42,163 nt of DNA, taken from NCBI GenBank assembly GCA_945860545.1, contig CAMAQM010000016.1:1-42163 (forward strand), in the 5' to 3' direction. The position numbers and the translations under genes are program-made. This DNA comes from Bifidobacterium breve. Its GTDB lineage: Bacteria; Actinomycetota; Acidimicrobiia; Acidimicrobiales; Acidimicrobilacustridaceae. The notes beneath the pieces are model-generated. The model was given only the letters and a program-made list of their open reading frames with translations. It was not told the origin of the DNA and made no database searches. This document shows positions 14,928 to 23,112 of this stretch, piece after piece (position 1 is the first letter of the stretch; the number at the start of each line of letters is the position of its first letter).

Positions 14928-15964
14928 TGAAGCTCGGGATGCAGTTGCAGTACAGCGGTGGTTTCAAGGAGTCGGCCCGCCAGGTCGCCGACTACGAGAG
15001 CGCCGGCCTCGACATTGTGTGGGTGGCAGAGGCCTACGGCTTCGACGCTCCGAGTTTCATGGGGTATCTCGCCGCCACGACCGAACGTATTGAGATCGCG
15101 GCCGGCATCCTCCCCATCTACACCCGCACACCGACGCTGTTGGCCATGACCGCTGCCGGTGTCGACGCCATGACCGACGGACGTTGCATCCTCGGTCTCG
15201 GGGCCTCGGGCCCCCAGGTCATCGAAGGGTTCCACGGTGTCGCCTACGACGCACCCGTGGGACGTACCCGCGAGATCATCGACATCTGCCGTCAGGTGTG
15301 GAAGCGGGACCGGGTCGATCACCACGGGCGCTACTACGACATTCCGTTGGCTGAAGGTGAGGGCACGGGTTTGGGCAAACCGCTCAAGATCATCGCCCAC
15401 CCCGTTCGCGACAGCATCCCGATCTACGTGGCGTCGCTGGGGCCGGCCAACGTCCGCATGACCGCCGAGGTCGCTGACGGCTGGCTCCCGATCTTCTACA
15501 TGCCTGAGCGTGCTGACGAGGTGTGGGGAGAGGATCTGCGTGCCGGCTACGCAAAGCGTGACCCTGCCCTCGGACCGATGAATGTCGTTGCCGGCGGAAT
15601 CGTCGCCATCACCGACGACCCCGACCCAATTCTGGATCTCGGTCGTAGCGTGGCGGCGCTGTACATCGGTGGCATGGGTGCCCGGGAACGGAACTTCTAC
15701 AATCAGCTCGCCTGCCGCTATGGGTATGAGGCAGAGGCCAAGGCCGTGCAGGACCTCTACCTCGACGGCAAGAAGCGTGAAGCTGCAGCGGAGATCCCAC
15801 GTGAGTTCCTCGAGTTGACCAACTTGGTCGGCCCTGAGAGCTGGGTACGTGAGCGGATCTCGGCCTACGTCGAGGCCGGTGTGTCAGTGCTGAACATCAT
15901 GCCGGTATCTGACGACCCCGTGGGGCTCATCGCCAAGATCCGCAGCTGGGTCGACGAGGGCTGA
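14927..15964 (+). CDS. LLM-class, F420-dependent-type oxidoreductase
   Basis: A 345-residue luciferase-like TIM-barrel protein. It begins MKLGMQLQYSGG, continues with the GLDIVWVAEAYGFDAPSFMGYLAA segment, TERIEIAAGILPIYTRTPTLLAM, and RCILGLGASGPQVIEGFHG, which are typical of the actinobacterial F420-dependent subgroup rather than of FMN luciferases. The substrate is unknown; relatives reduce or oxidise alcohols, aldehydes or enones. It is translationally coupled to the upstream small protein and acyl-CoA dehydrogenase. Convergent with the nitronate-monooxygenase-like gene 33 bases away. Confidence 0.85.
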   Translation: MKLGMQLQYSGGFKESARQVADYESAGLDIVWVAEAYGFDAPSFMGYLAATTERIEIAAGILPIYTRTPTLLAMTAAGVDAMTDGRCILGLGASGPQVIEGFHGVAYDAPVGRTREIIDICRQVWKRDRVDHHGRYYDIPLAEGEGTGLGKPLKIIAHPVRDSIPIYVASLGPANVRMTAEVADGWLPIFYMPERADEVWGEDLRAGYAKRDPALGPMNVVAGGIVAITDDPDPILDLGRSVAALYIGGMGARERNFYNQLACRYGYEAEAKAVQDLYLDGKKREAAAEIPREFLELTNLVGPESWVRERISAYVEAGVSVLNIMPVSDDPVGLIAKIRSWVDEG

Positions 15965-15997
15965 TCGCCGCCAACATCAAGTGGCGTGCGGTGTAGT

Positions 15998-16969
15998 TCA
16001 GCGCACCATCGACGAGGTGCGTCCGAGTACCGCCTCGGCCTCAGCCACGAACCGCTCGACGAGTTCGCCGGCGGGCACCAGCGAGTCGATGGCTCCCGCC
16101 CCCTGCCCGGCGGGGAAGAACTCCCGAGTGGGGTCGACATCGGGAGCGTTCTCGTCGAGGCCGAGGTGGTTCACACCGTCCTCGAGCGAGCGCAGGAACT
16201 GCAGCGGGAAGGGTTGGAGGTCCCCGGGGTTTTCCTCCCAGTATCGGGTGTAGTCGTTGGCCACCACCCGGCACGTCTTGCCGGTGTAGCCACGGGAGAT
16301 GGTGGTCCCGTCCTCGGTGAGGTTGACCAACGTCTCCTTGTACCCGACAACCGCCTGGGCTTCGGGGGTGGCGATGAATCGGGTGCCGACCCAGACGCCG
16401 TCCGCCCCCAGCGCAAGGGCGGCCGCCAAGCCGCGACCGTCAACGATGCCACCGGCGGCGACGACGGGAACCTTGTCCCCGACGGCATCGACGACCTGGG
16501 GGACGAGGGCCATGGTGGCGACCTGTCCGGTGTGGCCCCCGGCCTCGGTGCCTTGGGCCACAACGATGTCGCAACCAGCTGCCACGGCGGCGACGGCGTG
16601 ACGAACCTTGCCGCACATGCTCACCACCAACACGTTGTTGTCGTGGCAGAGGTCGACCACATCGGTCGGTACGCCGAGACCGGCGACGAACACCCGTGCT
16701 CCGTGGTCGATCAACGTGCGGACCTGGGTTTCGAGATCTCCGGGTGCGGCGGTGAGCAGGTCGACACCCCACGGCTTGTCGGTCAGCTTCTTGGCGGCCT
16801 CCATCTCGACGACCATGCGCTCAACGTTCATCGTGGACGCCCCGAAGGTCCCGAAACCTCCGGCTTCGGACACGGCTGCCACCAGCTCGTGGTACGAGAC
16901 GCCACCCATGCCGGCCAGCATGACGGGGTGGTCAACTTCGAGGATGTCGGTCAGGCGAGTTGAGAGCAT
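15998..16969 (-). CDS. nitronate monooxygenase / FMN enoyl-reductase-like TIM-barrel enzyme
   Basis: About 323 residues from the ATG at 16969 (MLSTRLTDILEVDHPVMLAGM). The frame stays open 29 codons further, but that part lacks family resemblance. Family marks are HPVMLAGMGG, GVDLL, VAQGTEAGGHTGQVATMALVPQVVDAV with the active-site His, VVAAGGIVDGRGLAAALALGADGVWVGTRF for FMN phosphate, and a C-terminal YTGKTCRV segment. Relatives oxidise nitronates or act as FabK-type enoyl reductases; the sequence alone does not decide. A perfect 13-bp hairpin lies about 60 bases upstream of the start. It is convergent with the F420-type oxidoreductase gene. Confidence 0.83.
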   Translation of the reverse strand: MLSTRLTDILEVDHPVMLAGMGGVSYHELVAAVSEAGGFGTFGASTMNVERMVVEMEAAKKLTDKPWGVDLLTAAPGDLETQVRTLIDHGARVFVAGLGVPTDVVDLCHDNNVLVVSMCGKVRHAVAAVAAGCDIVVAQGTEAGGHTGQVATMALVPQVVDAVGDKVPVVAAGGIVDGRGLAAALALGADGVWVGTRFIATPEAQAVVGYKETLVNLTEDGTTISRGYTGKTCRVVANDYTRYWEENPGDLQPFPLQFLRSLEDGVNHLGLDENAPDVDPTREFFPAGQGAGAIDSLVPAGELVERFVAEAEAVLGRTSSMVR

Positions 16970-17029
16970 GGGCACAGCGGACCATGCCACCCGGTCCCCG
17001 GTCAAGTGCGCGGGTTCCCGCCAGACGCG

Positions 17030-17059
17030 GGAGTGGGTGGGCATGCGCCCACCCACTCC
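17030..17059. repeat. perfect 13-bp inverted repeat, possible terminator or operator
   Basis: Arms GGAGTGGGTGGGC (17030-17042) and GCCCACCCACTCC (17047-17059) are exact complements around an ATGC loop. It lies on the transcript of the NUDIX gene 170 bases after its stop and about 60 bases before the start of the nitronate-monooxygenase-like gene. There is no T tract. It could end the NUDIX transcript or be a protein-binding site. Confidence 0.6.
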
Positions 17060-17229
17060 GTTCGGTCCTGGCGACGCCGCCGCACACGGTGTCGCTGCTG
17101 ACCTCTTGGTCGTACAACCGACTCGGGAAGGGGGAGCCGGATCGGTCGTTGGAACCGATGGTCACCCTATGGGGGAGCGGTTTCCCCGTGGTGTCCTGTG
17201 TGTGACCGGCGCGCGAACTCTTGTCGCCG

Positions 17230-17742
17230 TCAGGTTGCGACGGCGTCGGGGTCTGTCGTGATGTCGATGGGGTTGGCGGGGACCCTGCCGTCGGCGAGGT
17301 GGGGGAGTCCGGTCCGAAGCCCCGGCGGCAACAGACGTTCTGTGGTGGTGAGCAGCTCGCTGATGTGCCACCAACGCTGCCCGCTGAAGGCAACGGCCTC
17401 GAGTGCTTCAAGGCCGTGGGGGGTCCACTGCTCGGTCACCGCATCGCACCACGCGATGTGGATGTGTTCGAACTGGTCGAAGCGGATCCCCGCGAACGTG
17501 AACTGGGCGTGTTGGGTGAACACGCAGGGACCGATCTCGGCATCAACCACCCCCGCTTCCTCGCGTAGTTCGCGCCGTGCCGCGTCGATGCTTGATTCGC
17601 CGGGGTCGATGCCGCCACCGGGGATCTCCCACCAGTGGCCCTGTGCCGGCGCGCCCGGGTCGCTGCCTCGCAGCATGAGGAGTTGCTCGCCGGGAGCGAA
17701 CAGCACCACCCGGGCGGCCTGGCGGCGGAGGGTGAACGGCAC
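17230..17742 (-). CDS. NUDIX hydrolase
   Basis: A 170-residue protein with a complete Nudix box at 43-65 (G-x5-E-x7-REL-x-EE-x-GV), which binds the divalent metal for cleavage of a nucleoside diphosphate linked to another group. The N-terminal part (AARVVLFAPGEQLLMLRG) and GHWWEIPGGG are usual for MutT-like housecleaning enzymes, but the family is too broad to name a substrate. The start is GTG without an evident ribosome site. It is divergent from the DUF983 gene across 93 bases. The stretch from its stop to 16969 has no gene and carries the hairpin at 17030. Confidence 0.88.
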   Translation of the reverse strand: MPFTLRRQAARVVLFAPGEQLLMLRGSDPGAPAQGHWWEIPGGGIDPGESSIDAARRELREEAGVVDAEIGPCVFTQHAQFTFAGIRFDQFEHIHIAWCDAVTEQWTPHGLEALEAVAFSGQRWWHISELLTTTERLLPPGLRTGLPHLADGRVPANPIDITTDPDAVAT

Positions 17743-17835
17743 GTGGTGAGCCTAGGGGCCCCGAGGATCGGGCACATCGGCTGTCTCTGACGTCGTGGTG
17801 GAGACGTTCCGGTCGATGCCTGCTACAACCGTTCC

Positions 17836-18339
17836 ATGGCCCTGTCCGGATCGTTGCTGCTCCGCCGTGGAGCGATGCGTCGCTGCCCGGTGTGTGGGCA
17901 GGGTCACCTGTTCCGGCGCTGGTTCCTCATGGAATCGGCGTGTCCGGGGTGTGGCCTCGTGTTCCGACGGGCTCCGGGGCACTGGTTGGGGTCGTGGTTC
18001 CTCAACGTGCTCGTGGTGCAGAGCGTGCTGGTGGCGGGCATTTCGGTGGTGGTGGCGTTGACCTGGCCGGCACGTCTCAATGCGTGGTCGATCGGGCTGG
18101 TGGTCGCGGTGGCGCTCAGCGTGCCGGCGCTGTTCTTCCCGTTCAGTCGGACGATCTGGACGGCGATTGACCTGGTGATGCGTCCGCTGGACTTCGACGA
18201 CGGTGTCGATCCGGGGGTTGAGTTGTCGCAACTCCCGCCCGGAGGACCCCGCCCCCGGGGGAGGCCATGGGAGCGATCGTCCCCTTCACCAGACTCGCCG
18301 GGTCGCCACGACCCGCGGGAGTCAGGCGGCTCGCGCTGA
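17836..18339 (+). CDS. DUF983 zinc-ribbon membrane protein
   Basis: A 167-residue protein. A zinc ribbon is formed by CPVCGQG (17-20) and CPGCGL, as in DUF983, followed by two hydrophobic membrane segments at about 57-77 and 84-105. The family pattern continues to LDFDD, and the last 40 residues are a Pro/Arg/Gly-rich tail probably without fold. Function is unknown; DUF983 members are small inner-membrane proteins. A TACAAC at 17824 sits 7 bases before the ATG and there is no ribosome site, so a leaderless transcript is possible. The 3' end overlaps the next, minus-strand gene by 18 bases. Confidence 0.8.
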   Translation: MALSGSLLLRRGAMRRCPVCGQGHLFRRWFLMESACPGCGLVFRRAPGHWLGSWFLNVLVVQSVLVAGISVVVALTWPARLNAWSIGLVVAVALSVPALFFPFSRTIWTAIDLVMRPLDFDDGVDPGVELSQLPPGGPRPRGRPWERSSPSPDSPGRHDPRESGGSR

Positions 18340-18582
18340 GCGCCGTCGGGGGGCAGTGATGGTGGTCGTGGCTGGGAGGTGACGGTCGACGGGTCGGCGG
18401 TCACCCATGCGGGCTGCCACGCTCCATGCCGCAACTTCCAGTTCCGCCGCCCTCCGCCTGAACGCGGTCGCAGTGACCGGGTCCACATCTTCGGCAAGTG
18501 CCCGAAGCGATCGCGCCCGAGATCGGGCAAGTCGAAGGGCGAGGTCCGCCTCGGTGATGTCGTCAACGAGGTAACCGTGCAT
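18322..18582 (-). CDS. small hypothetical helical protein
   Basis: About 86 residues from the ATG at 18582; the open frame extends further upstream. A helical segment rich in Ala, Arg and acidic residues (DITEADLALRLARSRARSLRALAEDVDP...FRRRAAELEVAAWSVAARM) is followed by a basic tail. No family recognised. The amphipathic, coherent helix and clear codon bias argue that it is real, but there is no strong ribosome site and its tail overlaps the DUF983 gene on the other strand. Confidence 0.45.
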   Translation of the reverse strand: MHGYLVDDITEADLALRLARSRARSLRALAEDVDPVTATAFRRRAAELEVAAWSVAARMGDRRPVDRHLPATTTITAPRRRSARAA

Positions 18583-18731
18583 GTGATGTTCGGTGTCGGC
18601 TGACTGCGAGATGGTCACGGTCAGTGCAACCGCTGTCGCAGGAGGATTGTTCCCGGTCGGTCCCCGTGCGGCCCGGAGGTGGCCGGTAGCGTGTGCCGGC
18701 GGCACCCTTGCCGCCGGGTAACGGTGACGTC

Positions 18732-18776
18732 ATGGACCACGATCCTCAGGCTGAGCATGAATCGGACGGTCGTTGA
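18732..18776 (+). CDS. possible 14-codon leader peptide before the potassium transporter
   Basis: An ATG opens a 14-codon frame of mostly acidic and His residues (two Asp-His-type pairs near the start) whose TGA shares its A with the ATG of the transporter gene (TGATG). Such overlap allows coupled translation. There is no strong ribosome site, so this may be chance. Confidence 0.3.
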   Translation: MDHDPQAEHESDGR

Positions 18777-20125
18777 TGGCCGGTCGGAACACGTCGTGGT
18801 GGGCTCACCCGACCCGTCTCATCATCGTCGTGTACACCACCGCTGCCCTCGTTGGTGGGTTGCTGTTGGCCCTTCCGTTGGCCACCGAGGACGGGAAGGC
18901 GGCCGCCGACCTCACGACGGCGGTGTTCACGTCAACTTCGGCGGTCACCGTCACCGGTCTGGCAGTGGTCGACACGGGAACCCAGTGGAGCGGCTTTGGC
19001 GAGGCGGTCATCCTGGCGTTGATCCAACTCGGCGGCTTCGGCATCACGACCTTTGCCTCGGTGTTCGCCGTGCTGGTGTTTCGCCGGCTCGGGCTCCGGG
19101 CTCGTCTCGCCACCCAGCTCGAACAGAACCAGATGACGATGGGAAACCTCCGCCCGCTGGTCCGCAACATCGCCGTGTTCTACCTGTGCGCGGAACTCCT
19201 CGGTGCGGTGGTGCTCACCGTCGCCTTCCTGCGGGCAGGTGCCGGGTCATTCGGCGAGGCGCTCTGGGCTGGGGTGTTCCACTCCGTGTCGGCGTTCAAC
19301 AACGCCGGTTTCTCGACGTTCGCTGACGGGCTGACGGGCTTCTCCGCCGACGTTGGGGTGCTCGGCCCCGTCATGGTGCTCATCGTCGTCGGTGGCATCG
19401 GCTTCCCCGTTGTGCTCGAGATCTTCCGCACAGGGTTCGCTGCGAGACGCTGGTCGATACATACCAAACTGACGCTCGGTGCCACCGGGGCCCTGCTCGT
19501 GCTCGGAGCAGTCGGGTTCGCCGCTTTTGAATGGAGCAACCCCGGCACCCTCGGTGCGATGCCGGCACCTGAGCGGTTCCTCAATGCAGCGTTCGGCTCG
19601 GTCACTCCCCGCACCGCAGGGTTCAACTCCATTGACTACGGCGCAGCCGGGCCGGCCGCCCAGTTCCTCACCGCCGTACTGATGTTGATCGGTGGTGGCA
19701 GCGCGTCCGCAGCGGGAGGGATCAAGGTGACCACCTTCGCCTTGTTGGCGTTCGTGATTCTCGCCGAGTTGCGCAGTGACCCACAGGTCAACGTGTTCGG
19801 ACGGCGGATCAGCGAGGCGACCCAGCGCCAGGCGGTGGCCGTGGCTTTACTCGGGGTCGGTTCGGTGGCGTTGGGCACCTTGGCCGTGGCGGCCACGTCG
19901 AGCGCCATCGACCTCGGTGCTGTCGTGTTCGAGGTGATCTCGGCGGTCGGGACGGTGGGGCTGAGCCTGGGGGTGACGGCCGAGTTCGAGCCGGCGAGTC
20001 AATGGTTGCTGTCGGGACTGATGTTGCTCGGCCGACTTGGGCCCGTGACGTTCGGTACGGCGTTAGTGTTGCGGCGGCGGGGTGTGCTGCTGCGCTATCC
20101 GGAAGGAAGACCTCTCATTGGCTGA
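18776..20125 (+). CDS. TrkH/KtrB-type potassium uptake channel subunit
   Basis: About 449 residues, integral membrane, with the four-fold membrane-pore-membrane repeat of the Trk/Ktr/HKT superfamily. The four selectivity loops are visible, each with its key Gly: TSAVTVTGL, SAFNNAGFS, SVTPRTAGFNS and SAVGTVGLSLG. The hinge before the last half, GGGSASAAGGIKVTTF, matches the intramembrane gating loop of KtrB. The size is typical of KtrB. The start is taken at ATG 18776; a TTG one codon earlier is possible. It overlaps its regulatory partner by 8 bases. Together they import potassium, gated by nucleotide binding to the partner. Confidence 0.92.
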   Translation: MAGRNTSWWAHPTRLIIVVYTTAALVGGLLLALPLATEDGKAAADLTTAVFTSTSAVTVTGLAVVDTGTQWSGFGEAVILALIQLGGFGITTFASVFAVLVFRRLGLRARLATQLEQNQMTMGNLRPLVRNIAVFYLCAELLGAVVLTVAFLRAGAGSFGEALWAGVFHSVSAFNNAGFSTFADGLTGFSADVGVLGPVMVLIVVGGIGFPVVLEIFRTGFAARRWSIHTKLTLGATGALLVLGAVGFAAFEWSNPGTLGAMPAPERFLNAAFGSVTPRTAGFNSIDYGAAGPAAQFLTAVLMLIGGGSASAAGGIKVTTFALLAFVILAELRSDPQVNVFGRRISEATQRQAVAVALLGVGSVALGTLAVAATSSAIDLGAVVFEVISAVGTVGLSLGVTAEFEPASQWLLSGLMLLGRLGPVTFGTALVLRRRGVLLRYPEGRPLIG

Positions 20126-20795
20126 GCGACGACAGCGGACATCCCGGCAGGACCAGGAGATTCTCGTCATCGGCCTCGGCCGGTTCGGCGGAAGTGTGGC
20201 GTGGGAACTCTCCGATCTCGGTCATGACGTGGTCGGCGTCGATGCCGACGAGGAACGAGTGTCAAACCTCAGCCACTGTCTGGTCCGGGCGGTGGTGGCC
20301 GACACCACCAAGCGTGAGGTGCTCGAACAGGTCGGCGCCAAGGACTTCGACCACGTGGTGGTTGGTGTCGGAGACGTTGAGGCGAACATCCTCACCGTGG
20401 CCGAACTGCTGGCCATGGGGGTTGAGGACCTGTGGGTCAAGGCAGTGACCACGGCACATGCCCGGATTCTCAAGTCGTTGGGGATCGAGCACGTCGTGTC
20501 CCCCGAGCACGAGATGGGTCGCCGTATCGCCCATCAGGTCACCGGGAAGATGGTGGACTACATCGAACTTGATGAGGGTTTCGCCCTCGTCGAAACCAGG
20601 GTGCCGAGTGATCTGGCCGGCAAGACCCTCGCTGACGCTCAGGTTCGGGCCCAGTTCAACGTCACGGTGGTGTGCATCAAACCTCCCGGCGAGCAGTTCA
20701 CGTACGTGGAACCCGCCACCGTGCTCGAACGCGGCGCCCTCATCCTCGTGGCCGGGGACAAGGAACGTGTCGAACGCTTCGCCGAGATGAGTTGA
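20118..20795 (+). CDS. TrkA/KtrA-type RCK regulatory subunit
   Basis: About 225 residues from the TTG at 20118, chosen because GGAAGGAAG stands 8 bases upstream and the earlier frame would overlap the transporter deeply. An N-terminal RCK Rossmann domain (ILVIGLGRFGGSVAWELSDLGHDVVGVDADE) binds NAD(H) or ATP/ADP, and a C-terminal RCK_C domain (about 145-222) follows. It sits on the cytoplasmic face of the channel and opens or closes it with the nucleotide state. The gene is coupled to the channel gene by overlap. Confidence 0.92.
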   Translation: MAERRQRTSRQDQEILVIGLGRFGGSVAWELSDLGHDVVGVDADEERVSNLSHCLVRAVVADTTKREVLEQVGAKDFDHVVVGVGDVEANILTVAELLAMGVEDLWVKAVTTAHARILKSLGIEHVVSPEHEMGRRIAHQVTGKMVDYIELDEGFALVETRVPSDLAGKTLADAQVRAQFNVTVVCIKPPGEQFTYVEPATVLERGALILVAGDKERVERFAEMS

Positions 20796-20824
20796 CCGGT
20801 GCGACACGGAAGGAATCAACGGTG

Positions 20825-21580
20825 ATGGGCGCGCTCAGTGGTCATGTCTCGGTGGTGACGGGGGGCAACGGCGGCATCGGACTTGGGATTGCTCTCGCAC
20901 TCGCCGGCGCCGGCGCCGACGTCGCGGTGTGGGGACGCGACGAGACCAAGAACGCTCAGGCGCTGGAGGCGCTACTGGCTTTGGGCGTGCGCGCCGTCGC
21001 ACTTCGCTGCGACGTGTCCGACGAGGACCAGGTCACCGCAGCGTTCGACCAGACGCTGCACGAACTCGGCAAGGTCGACTCACTGTTCGCCAACGCCGGG
21101 GTCGGCGGTTTTGCGCCGTTCACCCAGATGTCGCTCGCCGAGTTCCGGCGGGTCACCTCGATCAATCTCGACGGGGCCTTCCTCACCTTGCGCGCCGCCG
21201 CCGCCCACATGGTTGAACGGGGTGAGGGCGGCTCGTTGGTGGGGATCTCGTCGGTCTCGGCCATCCACGGCGCACCCGGAATGGAGCACTACGCCGCATC
21301 CAAAGCGGGTCTTGCCGCAATGATGCGGGGCCTCGCCGTCGAGCTCGCCCGACACAAGATCCGTTGCAACTCGATCCTGCCGGGTTGGACCGATACCGAC
21401 ATGATCGCCCCGGCGACGGGGAACCAGCGTTTTGTGGACAACACGCTCAAGCGCACCCCGTTGCGTCGATGGGGGACTCCTGCTGATTTCGGTGACGTGG
21501 CGGTCTACCTCGCCGATCCGACCAACCTGTTCCACACCGGTGACTCGGTGGTCGTCGACGGCGGCTACACCATCTACTGA
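20825..21580 (+). CDS. short-chain dehydrogenase/reductase
   Basis: About 251 residues, classical SDR: TGGNGGIG cofactor loop (12-19), CDVSD, NAGVG, the catalytic Ser near 143, Tyr156 and Lys160 (HYAASK), and the VVVDGGYTIY ending. WGRDETK after the second strand, with an Arg, suggests NADP. AAGGA lies about 10 bases before the ATG; a GTG one codon earlier is equally placed. It follows the Ktr pair by 29 bases and precedes a ferredoxin gene by 77 bases, so it may be co-transcribed with either. Substrate unknown. Confidence 0.87.
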   Translation: MGALSGHVSVVTGGNGGIGLGIALALAGAGADVAVWGRDETKNAQALEALLALGVRAVALRCDVSDEDQVTAAFDQTLHELGKVDSLFANAGVGGFAPFTQMSLAEFRRVTSINLDGAFLTLRAAAAHMVERGEGGSLVGISSVSAIHGAPGMEHYAASKAGLAAMMRGLAVELARHKIRCNSILPGWTDTDMIAPATGNQRFVDNTLKRTPLRRWGTPADFGDVAVYLADPTNLFHTGDSVVVDGGYTIY

Positions 21581-21657
21581 GGTTCACCTAGGTGGTCGTG
21601 TCCACCACACCGATGAGTGCCATGATGTGGTGCAGTTGATGTAGGGAGGAACGAACG

Positions 21658-21849
21658 ATGCGTGTCGTGGTCGACTTCGATGTGTGTGAGAGCAACGCGG
21701 TGTGCATGGCCATTGCGCCCGAGGTGTTCGAGGTGCGAGATGACGACTTCCTCTACGTCCTGTTGGACGAACCTCCCGAGGAGTTGCGGGACAAGGTCGA
21801 AGAGGCGGTGCGGCGCTGCCCCAAGCAGGCCATTCGGATCGAGGACTGA
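21658..21849 (+). CDS. small ferredoxin, probably one [3Fe-4S] cluster
   Basis: A 63-residue acidic electron carrier. Ligands are Cys10 and Cys16 (CESNAVC) and a Cys near 55 followed by Pro (RRCPKQAI). The usual fourth or middle ligand position is Asn13, not Cys, as in the [3Fe-4S] ferredoxins that serve cytochrome P450s in actinobacteria (a Cys-x2-X-x2-Cys...Cys-Pro pattern). A strong GGGAGGA lies 7-8 bases before the ATG. The next gene is its likely reductase; no P450 or Rieske oxygenase is in the window, so the final acceptor is encoded elsewhere. Confidence 0.88.
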   Translation: MRVVVDFDVCESNAVCMAIAPEVFEVRDDDFLYVLLDEPPEELRDKVEEAVRRCPKQAIRIED

Positions 21850-21858
21850 GGCGTTCCC

Positions 21859-23112
21859 CTGCCCGGCGTACAAGTTGATCGTTCCTCGGCTGAACCCCCG
21901 ACCGATCACGTCGTCGTCGTTGGCGCATCACTGGCCGGGGTGCATGCGGCAGCAGCACTGCGCCGCGATGGGTACCACGGTGGGCTCACGATCCTCGACG
22001 CGCAGCCCCATCACCCCTACGACCGGCCTCCACTGTCAAAGGAACTGCTGACAGGCAGATTCGGCCCCGACGACATTGGTCTTCGTTCGGCTGAGGGTCT
22101 TGACGTCGTGTGGAAACTTGGTCGGCCGGTACACGGCGTTGTGCGCGACGGTTCAGGGCCCGGGGGTCGTGGCGGCCGGCTCGTTGCCGGCGACGAGGAG
22201 ATCGTGTTCGATGGACTCGTCATCGCCACTGGTGCCGACGCACGAAAATTGCCCGGGACCGACCACTTGGCGGACGTCGGGGTGTTGCGCACCCTCGACG
22301 ACGCCGTCGCCCTGCGTGATGCGATCGATTCGGGGATCTCGACGCTGCTGGTGGTCGGTGCCGGCTTCATCGGTCTTGAGGTGGCTGCCTCGGCGCGTCA
22401 ACGGGGCGTGGAGGTCGTCGTGGTCGAGTCGCTCGGCCAACCGCTGGGGCGCATCCTGGGTGACGACGTCGGTGCGTTCGTGGCCAGAGCCCATCGGGCC
22501 CACGGCGTTGACCTGCGGCTCGAAACCGGTGTGTCCTCGCTGGTCGCCGCGGCATCCGGAGGTGTCGAGGCCCAGTTGAGCGATGGATCGGTGATCCACG
22601 CCGATCGGGTGGTCGTCGGTATCGGTGTACGCCCGGCCACCGACTGGTTGGCGGGGGCAGGCCTGGTGCTCGATGACGGCGTGGTGTGCGACGAAACCCT
22701 GTCTGCGGCACCGGGGGTCGTTGCGGCCGGTGACGTGGCCCGGTGGCCAAGTCGGCGCGCCGGGCGCCTCATGAGGGTTGAACACTGGGATCACGCCATC
22801 GCCTCGGGGGAGGCGGCGGCTCGGCGCCTCTTGGCGGGCCCCGACGCCGAGATCTTTGATCCCGTCCCGTGGTTCTGGTCCGATCAACACGACATGAAGA
22901 TCCAACTCGTCGGTTTTGCCGGCCCGGACCTCGACTCCGAGGTGGTGTCCGGTTCGTTCGAGGAGGATCGGGTGGCGGTGGCGTACGGCCGTGGGGGTGT
23001 CCTCGTCGGCATGCTCGGAATCAACCGGCCGAGGCACGTGGCGCTCATGCGTGAACAGGTCACCTCGGGCGTGTCGTTCGCCGACGGCGTGGCCGCAGCG
23101 AGGGCCTTGTGA
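21859..23112 (+). CDS. FAD-dependent ferredoxin reductase, apparent CTG start
   Basis: About 417 residues of the ferredoxin/putidaredoxin-reductase type: FAD loop VVVVGASLAGVHAAAALR, YDRPPLSKELL, VIATGADARKLPG, NAD loop LLVVGAGFIGLEVAASARQRG, and AAGDVARWPS near the end, plus the C-terminal reductase domain. The first FAD strand lies upstream of every ATG, GTG or TTG in the frame. Codons from the ferredoxin TGA (21847) to the loop include only CTG at 21859, and the GTG at 21940 would cut off the FAD loop. GAGGACTGAGG, overlapping the ferredoxin stop, stands 7 bases before that CTG. The frame is the same as that of the ferredoxin, so read-through to a fusion is the other possibility. It passes electrons from NAD(P)H to the ferredoxin. 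Confidence 0.85.
   Translation: MPGVQVDRSSAEPPTDHVVVVGASLAGVHAAAALRRDGYHGGLTILDAQPHHPYDRPPLSKELLTGRFGPDDIGLRSAEGLDVVWKLGRPVHGVVRDGSGPGGRGGRLVAGDEEIVFDGLVIATGADARKLPGTDHLADVGVLRTLDDAVALRDAIDSGISTLLVVGAGFIGLEVAASARQRGVEVVVVESLGQPLGRILGDDVGAFVARAHRAHGVDLRLETGVSSLVAAASGGVEAQLSDGSVIHADRVVVGIGVRPATDWLAGAGLVLDDGVVCDETLSAAPGVVAAGDVARWPSRRAGRLMRVEHWDHAIASGEAAARRLLAGPDAEIFDPVPWFWSDQHDMKIQLVGFAGPDLDSEVVSGSFEEDRVAVAYGRGGVLVGMLGINRPRHVALMREQVTSGVSFADGVAAARAL

Noticed and set aside
16970-17056. 29-codon N-terminal extension of the nitronate-monooxygenase-like protein
   Set aside because: Residues before MLSTRL do not look like the family, and the hairpin at 17030 would fall inside it.
21603-21632. CACCACA/TGTGGTG stem before the ferredoxin gene
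   Set aside because: Only 7 bp with a 16-base loop; could be chance in the short gap.
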